Assembly: GCF_003626535.1 (NCBI RefSeq)
Contig: NZ_RBAL01000011.1
Coordinates: forward strand, 1-64,000
Reading direction: 5' to 3'
DNA: 64,000 nucleotides
From: Streptomyces hoynatensis
Lineage (GTDB): Bacteria; Actinomycetota; Actinomycetes; Streptomycetales; Streptomycetaceae
The position numbers and the translations under genes were made by a program. How positions within the stretch are numbered: position 1 is the first letter of the stretch; each line of letters begins with the position of its first letter. The notes beneath the pieces were generated by a model. The model searched no databases. It saw only the letters and a list, made by a program, of their open reading frames with translations, and had not been told where the DNA came from. Positions 15,852-24,399 of the stretch are shown here, in pieces.

Positions 15852-16793
15852 TCAGCGGATGGGGGGCGTGCCGGTGCCGGGGAGGCCGCCCGGGGCGTGG
15901 AGCAGGTCCAGTACGTGCCGCAGATCGGGCCGCTTGCCGGTTCCGGCACGGCTGACGGTGAAGACGGTCCGGGAGATCGGGCGGGCCAGGGGGTGGAGGC
16001 TGAGGTCCGCGGTGTTCTCCGGCAGGGCCATCCGGGGAACCAGGGCGGCGCCCGCTCCCGCCGCGACCAGAGTGGTCAGCACGGAGAAGTCGCTGCTGTG
16101 GGCCCGGACGTCCGGCACGAAGCCGGCGGCCCCGCAGGCCCGCTGGATCATCTCGTAGCAGGAGGTCTCCGGCCCCGGCGTCAGCCAGGGCAGGTCCGAC
16201 AGGCGGGAGAGGTCGGCGGGCCGCCCGGCGGCCAGGTCCAAGGCGGCTGCCTGGCGGGGGTGCAGGGCGAGCAGCACCGGCTCTTCCATGAGGAGGGTGT
16301 GTTCGCAGGCGGCGGGGAAGTCGCGTGGCAGCACGGTGTAGCTGTGCACCAGGGCGAGGTCGGCGGCGCGCTTGCGCAGCTCGTCGAGGGCTTCGTCGGG
16401 CTCCCGGACGGAGAGCCGCAGCGAGGGGGCCGGGCCCGCCTCCGGATCGAGCAGGCGTTGCCACAGGGGCGCGACCAGGGCGCGTGCGGCGGAGGGAAAG
16501 GCGGCGATGCGCACGATGCCGCGCCGCCCGGCGTGCAGGGCGGCCAGGGCGGACTCGGCGGCCGTGAGTTCCGCCAGGATGATCTCGGCATGGGCCACGA
16601 GCAGTTCCCCGGCCGGGGTCAGCCGCAGGGTGCGGCCCCGCCTCTCCACCACGGGCGTGCCCGCCTCCTTCCGCAGGGCCGTGAGGTGCTGGGAGACGGC
16701 CGGCGGAGTCAGATGCAGGGCCTCCGCGGTGGCCGCGATGGTGCCGTAGGCGGCCAGGTGCTGGAGTATCCGCAGGCGGCGTACGTCGAGCAC
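15852..16793 (-). CDS. LysR-family transcriptional regulator
   Basis: A 313-residue regulator. The N-terminal helix-turn-helix is clear: RRLRILQHLAAYGTIAATAEALHLTPPAVSQHL appears as LQHLAAYGTIAATAE and LTPPAVSQHLTAL, followed by the linker helix after LTPAGELLVAHAE. Residues 90-300 form the periplasmic-binding-like effector domain. It lies downstream of, and on the same strand as, the EamA transporter gene with an 80-base gap, so it may regulate that transporter or be co-transcribed with it. Effector unknown. Confidence 0.9.
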   Translation of the reverse strand: MLDVRRLRILQHLAAYGTIAATAEALHLTPPAVSQHLTALRKEAGTPVVERRGRTLRLTPAGELLVAHAEIILAELTAAESALAALHAGRRGIVRIAAFPSAARALVAPLWQRLLDPEAGPAPSLRLSVREPDEALDELRKRAADLALVHSYTVLPRDFPAACEHTLLMEEPVLLALHPRQAAALDLAAGRPADLSRLSDLPWLTPGPETSCYEMIQRACGAAGFVPDVRAHSSDFSVLTTLVAAGAGAALVPRMALPENTADLSLHPLARPISRTVFTVSRAGTGKRPDLRHVLDLLHAPGGLPGTGTPPIR

Positions 16794-16872
16794 GGACTGC
16801 TCCTCACTCGGGGGTGTCGAATCGGGGCGGGAATCTCCCGCGGTGCGGCGTACGCCCTCACCGGCGGGGCCC

Positions 16873-17836
16873 TCACCGGCGGGGTCCTTGCCACATCGGC
16901 GCCGGGTGACCGTTTGCCAGGCCGGTGGCCTCCTCGGGCGCGTTGCCGTTCGCGGCGGAGGGAGCGGGCCGGTGCGCGCGCCTGTTGAGGAGGATCACCC
17001 CCGCCACGCTGACCGCCCCGCCGAGCAGTTCGAGGGGGTGGGGCGCCTCGCCCAGCCAGACGAAGGAGACGGCCAGCGCCACCGGCGGCACCAGGTACAG
17101 GGCCGCCGTGGAGGCCGCGAGCGGCAGGCGGGCGACGGCGTAGGCCCAGATGACGAAGCCGAGCGCGGACGGCAACAGGCCCAGGTAGAGCGCGGATGCC
17201 CACGCGCCTGCCGGTGCGCGGAGGGCGGCCGGCCATGCGGAGGGGAGCAGGGGCAGGGCGAGGACGGCCCCCGCGACCATCGCGTAGGTCGCGACCTCAA
17301 GGCCGGTGTAGCGGCGGAGCAGGGGCTTGGTCGCGCAGTGGTACGTTCCCTGGACGACGGCGGCGGCCAGGACGACGAGGGCGGAGGCGGTGAAGCCGCC
17401 GGTGCCCCCGGTCAGGCCGACGACGGCCGCGCCGGCCAGCGCGATGGCGCTGCCGAGGAGGATGGTGCCGGTGAGCCGCTCGCCGAGGAACAGGCTTCCC
17501 AGCAGCACGCTGAAGACGGGGGCGACCGCGATCAGCAGGCTTGCGGTCCCGGCCGCCACCCGCAGCTCGCCCCAGTTGAGCAGCACCTGGTAGGCGGTGA
17601 TGCCGGTGGCCCCGCACAGGGTGATCATCGGCAGGTCACGGCGCCGGGGCGGACGCACCGCGGCAAAGGGCGCCACCAGCATCAGCGCGACGGCCGCGGT
17701 GGACATCCGCAGGAAGGACAGCGCCGCCACCCCCCAGGCCGTCGATGCCGCTCCGGATGGCGGGGAAGGCCGAGGCCCACAACAGGACGGTGCCCCCCAG
17801 GGAGAGAACCTGCGGGGAGACGGCGCGCGAAGCCAT
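16873..17836 (-). pseudogene. EamA/DMT-family transporter, frameshifted
   Basis: A drug/metabolite transporter with about ten hydrophobic helices, split into two frames. The N-terminus MASRAVSPQVLSLGGT, then LLWASAFPAIRSGIDGLG, is read from 17836. The frame is lost at a six-base C run on the + strand (17730-17735; six G on the coding strand). Dropping one G restores GLGVAALSFLRMSTAA and the rest of the protein down to 16873 (for example GITAYQVLLNWGE, VVQGTYHCATKPLL, YLVPPVALAVSFVWLGE). The corrected protein is 320 residues, full length for the family. So this is one homopolymer insertion: a sequencing error, a slipped or phase-variable tract, or a new pseudogene. Confidence 0.82.
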
Positions 17837-18035
17837 GCCGTCAGCGTCTCCCGACCCGGAGAGAAGGTCCATTTACTTTTTGTCGCCGGAAGCTTCAGTT
17901 TCACTTATGCATGCGAACTCCCCGGGCCGCCGGTGAGTTCGCAGACGATCGTGTGTGGATCGTTCGCTTTCGTTTTGGTGTCGCACCATCACGCGGGCGC
18001 GCGTGGGTGGGGCGGCGCGGGAGAGCGTGGCCGGG

Positions 18036-19006
18036 TCAGCGCAGCAGGTCGGCCTCGCGGCCCCGCCCGGCGTGGCGGGCGGCGCGGTAGGCGGCCCAGC
18101 CGACGGCGAGGTCCTGCCAGGGCAGGCCGACCGGCGCGTAGACGGTGACCTCGGCGTCGCCGCCCCGGCCCGGGGCCTCGCCACGCAGCACCTCGCGGAG
18201 CGTGGCGGCCGCGTCCCGCACCTCACGGCCGGCCTGGGCCAGGACGCCCATCTCGGTGGCGAGCGGCACGTCGTCGACGACGAGGCGGGCGCGCCGCAAC
18301 AGTTCGGCGCCCAGTTCGGCCTTCCCTGGCTCGTCGGCGCCGAGCGAGGTCACCTGGCTGCCCGGGGGCACGTCGGCCGCGTCCAGCAGGGGCTGCCGCG
18401 CCCAGGTCGCGGTGATGACGATGTCCGCCCCGGCGGCGGCCGCCCCGGCGTGTGGGGCGAGGGCGGCGTCGACGCCGAGCCTGTCGCCGTGCCGGCGCGC
18501 GAAGTCGGCGGCGCGGCCCGGGGCCGTGTCGTGGACCGTCAGGCCGGTCAGCGGCCGCAGTTCGGACAGGCCGCGCAGGACGAGTTCCGCCTGCGCCCCC
18601 GCCCGATCACCGCCACGGTGCCCGCGCCGGGGCGGGCGAGGAGGTGCGTGCCGAGGGCGGCGGCGAGGCCGGTGCGCCACGCGGTCACGGTTGCCGAGTC
18701 GAGCAGCGCGAGCAGTTCCCCGGACCCGAGGGCGTGCAGGCAGACGACGCCGCGCAGCGCGGGGCGCGAGCGCGGGAACTTGGCGTTCACCTTCACCGTG
18801 TAGGCGGGGATGCCCGGGACGAGGCCGGGCAGCAACACCGTTGCGGAGCCGCTCTCTTCCGGCGCGCCGCCGTCGGGCAGCGGCATCACGATACGGCGGG
18901 CGGCGGCCCCGGCCGCATCCGCCGTGAAGCCGTGCCGAAGGGCGGCCAGGCAGGCGGCGGGGTCGAGCACGGACTCCAGGTCCGACCTGGAGAGCAGGAG
19001 TGTCAC
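18036..19006 (-). pseudogene. ornithine cyclodeaminase / mu-crystallin family protein, frameshifted
   Basis: The N-terminal half (MTLLLSRSDLESVLDP, then AAGAAARRIVMPLPDG, YTVKVNAKFP, LLALLDSATVTAWRTG) is read from 19006 and ends in the strand before the NAD-binding loop, GTVAVIGRG. From there the frame changes and continues as AQAELVLRGLSELRPLTGL, then DIVITATWARQPLLDAADVPPGSQV, to 18036. Adding one base to the run at about 18602-18604 gives GAGAQAELV, the proper Rossmann glycine motif. The corrected 323-residue protein is full length. Members reduce imines or deaminate amino acids; substrate not predictable. It is divergent from an HxlR regulator. Confidence 0.82.
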
Positions 19007-19086
19007 CGCTCACGCTTCCTTCGCACCGCCGACGGGGCGGCACTGTACCGGAAACCGAAGCGCGGCGACCGAGTGGGAGGTGGCGC

Positions 19087-19440
19087 ATGACGGCCCCGAG
19101 GCCGGGGAGCCCGGTGCGCGGTTCCCACACCGGTCGCCCCTTGACGGCCGCGCTCGACCTGTTCGGACGCCGGTGGAATCTGCGGATCGTCTGGGAGCTG
19201 AGAGAGGGTGCGCTCGGTTTCCGGGCGCTTCGGCAGCGCTGTGACGGCATGTCGTCCAGCGTCCTGCGGCAGCGGCTCAGTGAACTGCTCGAGGCCCGCA
19301 TCGTCGCGCAGCGGCCCGATACGGCCTACCACCTCACCGAGTGGGGGCGCGGCGTGTACCAGGCGCTCCGCCCGCTCGTGCGGTGGTCGGACGAGTGGGC
19401 CGCCGCCCTGGCCGAGGAGGAGCCCTCCGCCCGGAGTTGA
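19087..19440 (+). CDS. HxlR-family transcriptional regulator
   Basis: A 117-residue winged-helix protein. The HxlR signature is present: ALDLFGRRWNLRIVWELREG, followed by FRALRQRCDGMSSSVLRQRL, LLEARIVAQ and YHLTEWGRGV. Unusually it lacks the N-terminal Cys of many HxlR proteins, so redox sensing is not obvious. GGGAGG lies eight bases before the ATG. It is divergent from the cyclodeaminase-like gene with an 80-base shared promoter region and may repress it. Confidence 0.88.
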   Translation: MTAPRPGSPVRGSHTGRPLTAALDLFGRRWNLRIVWELREGALGFRALRQRCDGMSSSVLRQRLSELLEARIVAQRPDTAYHLTEWGRGVYQALRPLVRWSDEWAAALAEEEPSARS

Positions 19441-19513
19441 GGGGTGGGCTCCGGGGGGCCGGCGACGAGGCCGACCGACGCGCTGCGCGGCCTCGTCTCC
19501 TAGGGTCGGCGGC

Positions 19514-20470
19514 ATGGACTTGGACTTGAATCTGGTCCGCGGTTTCGTCGTGACCGCAGAAACGCTGCACTTCGGCCGGGCCGCGAGCCGGATGGGCACC
19601 AGCCAGCAGGCGCTGTCCAAGCGGATCGCGCGGCTGGAATCGCTGCTTGACGTCCGGCTGTTCGAGCGTACGGCCGGGACGCGGCTGACTCCGGCGGGCG
19701 AGCGCTTCCTCCCGGCCGCCCGCGAGGCGCTCTCCGCCGGTGAGCGGGCGGTCGCCGCGGCGCGGGGGGACACGCCGGCCGTCCGGATCGACGTCTGGGG
19801 CCACCTGTACGCTCCCCTGCGCACCGTCGCGGAGGTGGCGCAGGCGCTGGACGTGCAGGTGGAGCCGGGGCCCGGGCGCGACTGGCCGTCCGTGGCGCAG
19901 GCGCTCTCGCGCGGGGACACCGACCTGGGATTCGGCCGGGCCCACCCGCTGCCGACCAAAAGCACCGCCGGGCTCGCGGAGCGGGTGGTGCGGCTGGAAC
20001 CGGTGGATGCGCTGGTCGGCCCGTACCACCCGCTGGCCGGCTCGGCCGCGCTCCGGCCGGCCGAGCTGCGCGACAGCACGCTGTGCTGCCCGGCCGAGCT
20101 GGATCGCCTGGACTTTCTCCGGCAGTTCGCCGACGCGTTCGGCGTCGCGCGGTGGCAGGACGGCCCCAATCTGGGCCTGGAGCACCTCGTGCGCCACGTG
20201 CAGGCCGACCCGGCGTGCTTCACGCTGTTTCCCGCCGACGCGCCGCTGCCCGGCCACGCGAGCCTGCGCTCGATCCCGCTCGTCGACCCGACTCCGCTGT
20301 ACGCGTGGTCGGTGATCTGGCGCAGCTCCCCACGCCATCCGCTGCTCGACGCCGTGCTGGACGGCTTCGCCAGGACCGGGGGCGCCCGGCGCTGGCTCGA
20401 CTACCGGCCGGGCCGCGACTGGCTGCCGGACGCGGATCTGGCGCGTCTCAGGCCGGGTCCTCTCGGGTGA
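19514..20470 (+). CDS. LysR-family transcriptional regulator
   Basis: A 318-residue regulator. The N-terminal domain reads LDLNLVRGFVVTAETLHFGRAA, MGTSQQALSKRIARLESLL and LFERTAGTRLTPAGERFLP, a classic LysR helix-turn-helix. The remainder is the inducer-binding domain, with the final RPGRDWLPDADL. It ends 23 bases inside the convergent GNAT gene, so transcription of the two may interfere. Target unknown; no divergent partner is adjacent. Confidence 0.9.
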   Translation: MDLDLNLVRGFVVTAETLHFGRAASRMGTSQQALSKRIARLESLLDVRLFERTAGTRLTPAGERFLPAAREALSAGERAVAAARGDTPAVRIDVWGHLYAPLRTVAEVAQALDVQVEPGPGRDWPSVAQALSRGDTDLGFGRAHPLPTKSTAGLAERVVRLEPVDALVGPYHPLAGSAALRPAELRDSTLCCPAELDRLDFLRQFADAFGVARWQDGPNLGLEHLVRHVQADPACFTLFPADAPLPGHASLRSIPLVDPTPLYAWSVIWRSSPRHPLLDAVLDGFARTGGARRWLDYRPGRDWLPDADLARLRPGPLG

Positions 20471-21107
20471 GCGGGTTGCCCCGGCGGCGAGCGGGGCCGG
20501 GGGTCGTTCCGCGGGGCCGGTCTTCTCCGGCCGCGGGCGGCGGGGTGGCCGCCGCCGGCGGGATCGCGGCCTCTCGCGGGGGCACGAGGTCGCGCTGGTG
20601 CCAGATGCCGGGCTCCCCGCCGACGTCGGCCGGGTCGGCGGGGCCCACCGGGGCGAAACCGGCCTTGGCCAGCACCCTTTGGGAGGCGGCATTGCCGAGG
20701 GCGGTGGCCGCGCGCAGGGTGTGCAGCCCGTGCCGCGTCGCCGCGAGTCGGCACAGCTCGCGGACGGCCGCCGTCGCCAGGCCGCGCCCGGCGGCGTGCC
20801 GCGCGACCCGGTAGCCGAGCACGGCGGTGCCGTCCGCGATGTCGTACAGGTTGAACCGGCCGAGAACCGGTCCTTCCCCGGCGACGAGCACGTAGAAGGC
20901 GCAGGTGCCGGCCTCCTGCTCGGCCAGCAGGGCGCGGTACCTGTCGGTGAACTGGTCGAAGAAGGCGTCGCCGCGGTCGGAGATCGAGGCGGCGAAATAG
21001 GCGCGGTTCTCCCGCTCGAAGGCCAGGACCGCCGGGGCGTGGTCGGGGTGCAGTTGCTTCAGCTCGGGCACCGCCCCGACCATACGCACGCGGCGCGCCG
21101 CAGTCAC
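20448..21107 (-). CDS. GNAT-family N-acetyltransferase
   Basis: A 219-residue acyl-CoA-dependent transferase. It resembles RimJ/RimL-like GNATs: LKQLHPDHAPAVLAFERENRAYF at the start, VLGRFNLYDI, the acetyl-CoA loop RHAAGRGLATAAVREL and ALGNAASQRVLAKAGFAPVG near the end of the fold. The last 45 residues are a Pro/Arg-rich tail that overlaps the LysR gene and may be disordered. The ATG at 21083 is an alternative start. Substrate unknown. Confidence 0.88.
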   Translation of the reverse strand: MTAARRVRMVGAVPELKQLHPDHAPAVLAFERENRAYFAASISDRGDAFFDQFTDRYRALLAEQEAGTCAFYVLVAGEGPVLGRFNLYDIADGTAVLGYRVARHAAGRGLATAAVRELCRLAATRHGLHTLRAATALGNAASQRVLAKAGFAPVGPADPADVGGEPGIWHQRDLVPPREAAIPPAAATPPPAAGEDRPRGTTPGPARRRGNPLTREDPA

Positions 21108-21239
21108 CCGGCTTTTGCGGCGCCCGGGGCGGCCCCCGCGCGCCGGGCCGGTGAGCGCCCGGCGCGCGGGGCGTGGGCGCGGCGGGGCCGCGGCCGGGAG
21201 GGGCGGCCGGTCGCGGTTCCCGGCGCGCGCCGGGCGTTG

Positions 21240-22706
21240 TCAGCCGCAGCAGCCGCCCGAGGGCCTGGCCGCGGCCACGTCGGGGGCACCCACGCCGAGC
21301 GGGATGAGCCGTGGCCCGGGAGCGCAGCATCCGCCGGCCGTCCCGGCGTCCCCGGCGGCCTCGTCGAAGAGCCCGGCGCCGCCGCACACCCCCGTTTCCG
21401 GCAGGGTGAGTTCGACGCGCCGGGCGGCTTCCGTGTCGCCCGCGAGGGCGGCGGCGAGGGAACGGACCTGCTCGTAGCCGGTCATGGCCAGGAAGGTGGG
21501 GGCACGGCCGTAGGACTTCATCCCGGCCAGGAACAGGCCCTCTTCCGGGTGGGAGAGTTCGGCGGCGCCGTGGGGGCGGACGGTGCCGCAGGAGTGCCGG
21601 TTCGGGTCGATCAGCGGCGCCAGGGCGGCCGGGGCGGACAGCCGCTCGTCGAGGCCGAGGCGCACCTCGGCCAGGAAGGACAGGTCAGGGCGCAGTCCGG
21701 TGAGCACGATGACCTGGTCGACGGGTTCGGTGCGGCGGCCGTCGTCGGCGGCGAGGACCAGCCGGTCGCCCTCGCGGGCGACGGCCGCGGTGCGGAAGCC
21801 GGTGAGGGCGTGGGCGTGCCCTTCGTCGAGGGCGGCCTTGGCGGCCAGCCCGAGGGCACCGCGGGCGGGGAGCTGGTCGGCGCTGCCGCCGCCGAAGGTG
21901 GAGCCGGAGATGCCGCGGCGCAGTACCCACACCGCGTGGGTGCCGGCGCCTTCCTCGGTCCTGGCCAGGGCAGCCAGGCCGGCCAGGGCGGTGAACGCGG
22001 AGGCGCCCGTGCCCACCACGGCGGTGCGGCGGCCGGCGAAGCGCGCGCGTACGGCCGGGTCGCCGAAGTCGGGGACGCGGTAGGTGATCAGGCCCCGGGC
22101 GGCCAGGGCCTGCTCGCCTTCGGCCGGATAGCCGTCCGCGCCCAGGGGGTTGGGGGTGCCGTAGGTGCCGGAGGCGTCGATCACGGCCCGCGCGGAGATC
22201 CTCCCCCAGCTAACGCTGGGAGGTGCCCCCAAGCTCACGCTGGGAGGTGCCCCCAAGGCAGTGCCGGAAGGGATCTCCGCCTCGTCGCCTTCGGCGAGGG
22301 TCAGGTGCACCGTGAAGGGCTGGTGCGCGCGGCCGGAGTCCACCACGCGGTCGCGGCCGGCCCGGGCCACGCCGGTGACCGTGGCGCCGTAGCGGACCCG
22401 CTCGCCCAGGGCGTCGGCCAGCGGCTGGAGGTACTCGGCGGCCCACTCCGCGCCGGTCGGGTACCGGCCGGCCTCGGGGCGGACCCAGCCGGTGGGTGCC
22501 AGCAGCCTCTCCGCTGCCGGGTCGATGAGCTCCCGCCAGGTGGAGAACAGCCGCACGTGTCCCCATTCCCGCACCGCCGCGCCGGCGCGGGCGCCGCGTT
22601 CGAGGACCAGCGTCCTGATGCCGCGCTCGGTCAGGTGGGCGGCGGCGGCCAGTCCTACGGGGCCGGCGCCGATGACGACCACGGGCAGATCGGTGGAATC
22701 CGGCAT
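21240..22706 (-). CDS. arsenic-island FAD-dependent oxidoreductase (ArsO/flavoprotein type)
   Basis: A 488-residue flavoprotein with the FAD dinucleotide-binding motif VVVIGAGPVGLAAAAHL, a second NADPH-type motif TAVVGTGASAFTAL and the LTGLRPDL segment. The C-terminus carries two cysteine pairs (GGCCAPG and SGGCCG), suggesting thiol or metalloid chemistry. Similar flavoproteins are encoded in actinomycete ars operons. The start is an ATG behind GAGGAG. It is divergent from arsR, with a perfect operator between. An in-frame 48-base tandem repeat encodes LGAPPSVS twice (residues around 150-166) in a spot where family members should run directly from strand to strand, so it looks like an insertion. 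Confidence 0.8.
   Translation of the reverse strand: MPDSTDLPVVVIGAGPVGLAAAAHLTERGIRTLVLERGARAGAAVREWGHVRLFSTWRELIDPAAERLLAPTGWVRPEAGRYPTGAEWAAEYLQPLADALGERVRYGATVTGVARAGRDRVVDSGRAHQPFTVHLTLAEGDEAEIPSGTALGAPPSVSLGAPPSVSWGRISARAVIDASGTYGTPNPLGADGYPAEGEQALAARGLITYRVPDFGDPAVRARFAGRRTAVVGTGASAFTALAGLAALARTEEGAGTHAVWVLRRGISGSTFGGGSADQLPARGALGLAAKAALDEGHAHALTGFRTAAVAREGDRLVLAADDGRRTEPVDQVIVLTGLRPDLSFLAEVRLGLDERLSAPAALAPLIDPNRHSCGTVRPHGAAELSHPEEGLFLAGMKSYGRAPTFLAMTGYEQVRSLAAALAGDTEAARRVELTLPETGVCGGAGLFDEAAGDAGTAGGCCAPGPRLIPLGVGAPDVAAARPSGGCCG
22202..22255. repeat. REP-like palindromic repeat inserted in the flavoprotein gene
   Basis: Two tandem 24-base units (22208-22231 and 22232-22255) differ at one position. 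Each contains GCTGGGAGGTGCCCCC, and the left edge CTCCCCCAGC pairs with CGCTGGGAG. As I recall, CTCCCCCAGC...GCTGGGAGGTGCCCCC elements are scattered through Streptomyces genomes as short palindromic repeats. Here the length keeps the reading frame, adding 16 residues. Confidence 0.6.
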
Positions 22707-22727
22707 GCTCAGCACTCCTCACGCGCT

Positions 22728-22751
22728 CTGTATCGACGCATGTCGATACAG
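22728..22751. promoter_or_regulatory. ArsR operator between the flavoprotein and arsR genes
   Basis: A perfect 10 + 4 + 10 palindrome: CTGTATCGAC, GCAT, GTCGATACAG. A degenerate second copy (ATCGACGTGCGTCAAT) lies about 20 bases on. The palindrome covers the expected promoter of the flavoprotein gene and lies upstream of that of arsR, so a single repressor could control both directions. Confidence 0.8.
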
Positions 22752-22757
22752 CAGAGC

Positions 22758-22792
22758 TTGCCCGCTGGATCGACGTGCGTCAATATAGACAC
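22758..22792 (+). promoter_or_regulatory. likely leaderless arsR promoter
   Basis: A TTGCCC box at 22758 is followed, 17 bases later, by CAATAT at 22781. This places the transcription start at or within a few bases of the arsR ATG (22793), and no Shine-Dalgarno precedes that ATG, so the message is probably leaderless. Box assignment is by eye. Confidence 0.45.
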
Positions 22793-23167
22793 ATGTCGAA
22801 TCCTTCGGTGCGGGAACTCCCGCTGCTCGAACCGGACGGCGCCGCGGTCCCGTGCTGCCCGCCGCTGACGGCCGGGGAGCTGTCCCCCGAGGACGCCGAC
22901 CGGATGGCGGCGATGTTCAAGGCGCTGTCCGACCCGGTCCGGCTGCGGCTGTTCTCCAGGGTCGCCTCGCATCCGGGGGGCGAGGCGTGCGTGTGCGACA
23001 TCGCCGACGTCGGGGTTTCCCAGCCCACGGTCAGCCATCATCTGAAGAGGCTGCGGGAGGCGGGGCTGCTGACCGCCGAGCGCCGCGGCACCTGGGTCTA
23101 CTACCGGGTCGCCCCGTCCGTCGTGGCCGCGATGTCCGCGATGCTCGACCTGCGTTCCCGTCCCTGA
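22793..23167 (+). CDS. arsR: ArsR-family arsenic-responsive repressor
   Basis: A 124-residue winged-helix repressor. The helix-turn-helix reads FKALSDPVRLRLFSRV, then the metalloid-binding motif EACVCDIA at the start of the recognition region, then VSQPTVSHHLKRLREAGLL. An additional Cys pair (VPCCPPL) near residue 21 may supply another As(III) ligand, a variation seen in actinobacterial ArsR proteins. Binding of arsenite should release the 24-base operator upstream and derepress both flanking units. Confidence 0.93.
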   Translation: MSNPSVRELPLLEPDGAAVPCCPPLTAGELSPEDADRMAAMFKALSDPVRLRLFSRVASHPGGEACVCDIADVGVSQPTVSHHLKRLREAGLLTAERRGTWVYYRVAPSVVAAMSAMLDLRSRP

Positions 23168-23296
23168 CGCCGCCCCGCCCCCGCGCCGGTTCCGCCCGGC
23201 CGGGGCCCGCCGGGGCGCCGTCGTGCCGCGGGTGCATCATGGCACCGGCGCCCGGCACCCGGCCGGAGTTCCGCCCCGCTGCGAGGAGGCCCGAGC

Positions 23297-23809
23297 GTGT
23301 CCCGCCCCACCGGCCCCACGGCCGTCGTCGTCCCGATGACCCGGGCCCATGCCGAAGAGGTCCTGGGCATCTACCAGGCCGGCATCGAGGAGGGCAACGC
23401 CACCTTCGAGACCGCCGCCCCCGACTGGGCCGCATTCGACGGCGCCAGGCTGCCCGAGCACAGGTTCGTCGCGCTCGACGAACGCGGCCTGGTGCGCGGC
23501 TGGGTGGCGGTGAGCCGGGTCTCCGCCCGCGCCGTCTACGCGGGCGTCGTCGAGCACTCCGTCTACGTGCACCCCGCCACGCGCGGCCAGGGGATCGCCG
23601 GCGCCCTGCTCCGGGCCCTGATCGCCTCGACCGAGGCGGCGGGCGTCTGGACCATCCAGTCCGGGATCTTTCCCGAGAACGCCGCGAGCCTCGCCCTCCA
23701 CCGGCGGGCCGGGTTCCGCGTGATCGGCACCCGCGAACGCGTCGGCCGCCACCACGGCGTCTGGCGCGACGTCCTCCTCATCGAACGCCGCAGCCCCGCC
23801 GTCGCCTGA
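23297..23809 (+). CDS. GNAT acetyltransferase of the PAT/ArsN type
   Basis: A 170-residue N-acetyltransferase resembling phosphinothricin acetyltransferase. Diagnostic pieces are IYQAGIEEGNATFET, WVAVSRVSARAVYAGVVEHSVYVH, the acetyl-CoA loop RGQGIAGALLRALI, then SGIFPENAASLALHRRAGFRVIG and GVWRDVLLIERR. Relatives in ars clusters (ArsN1) acetylate the antibiotic arsinothricin. The position between arsR and arsC supports that role over phosphinothricin resistance. A GAGGAGG Shine-Dalgarno lies before the GTG start. Confidence in the fold is high; in the substrate moderate. Confidence 0.85.
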   Translation: MSRPTGPTAVVVPMTRAHAEEVLGIYQAGIEEGNATFETAAPDWAAFDGARLPEHRFVALDERGLVRGWVAVSRVSARAVYAGVVEHSVYVHPATRGQGIAGALLRALIASTEAAGVWTIQSGIFPENAASLALHRRAGFRVIGTRERVGRHHGVWRDVLLIERRSPAVA

Positions 23810-23891
23810 CGCCGGGGGGGCCACGCGGAAGCGGTGACGACGACGGGCGACCACGAAACCGGCGCCGGTCCCCGGCCGAAGGAGCCAAGCC

Positions 23892-24332
23892 ATGCCCCCT
23901 GCACCGTCCCCCGCGGCGCCGATCGCCTCGGTGCTGTTCGTCTGCGTGCACAACGCCGGCCGCTCCCAGATGGCCGCCGGTTTCCTCGCCCACCTGGCCG
24001 GGGACCGGATCGAGGTCCGCTCCGCCGGCTCGCTGCCGGCCGCGCAGGTCAACCCCGCCGCCGTCGAGGCGATGAGAGAAGTGGGCATCGACATCTCGGC
24101 CGCACGGCCGAAGGTGCTCACCGGCGAGGCCGTGCAGGCGTCCGACTACGTCGTCACCATGGGCTGCGGCGACGCCTGCCCCGTCTTCCCCGGCAGGACG
24201 TACCTCGACTGGCAGCTCGACGACCCCGCCGGCCGGGGGCTGGCGGCCGTGCGCCCGATCCGGGACGAGATCCGGCGCAGGATCGAGGCGCTGATCGCCG
24301 TCATCGACGCCGGGCCGGGCGCCCCGGCCTGA
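23892..24332 (+). CDS. arsC: arsenate reductase, low-molecular-weight phosphatase type
   Basis: A 146-residue thioredoxin- or mycothiol-linked arsenate reductase. The P-loop FVCVHNAGRSQMA carries the nucleophilic Cys (C-X5-R form, here CVHNAGRS). The redox Cys are in VTMGCGDACPVFPG, the classic ArsC pair. The general acid Asp is in LDWQLDDPAG. It reduces As(V) to As(III) for later detoxification. AAGGAG precedes the ATG. It lies 82 bases after the acetyltransferase on the same strand, so arsR, the acetyltransferase and arsC likely form one operon. Confidence 0.93.
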   Translation: MPPAPSPAAPIASVLFVCVHNAGRSQMAAGFLAHLAGDRIEVRSAGSLPAAQVNPAAVEAMREVGIDISAARPKVLTGEAVQASDYVVTMGCGDACPVFPGRTYLDWQLDDPAGRGLAAVRPIRDEIRRRIEALIAVIDAGPGAPA

Positions 24333-24399
24333 TCCGCGCCCCCGGGGCGGCGGCCACCGGCGCGCGGGCCCCGGGGCCACGATCCGGCCGGAACGCCGG

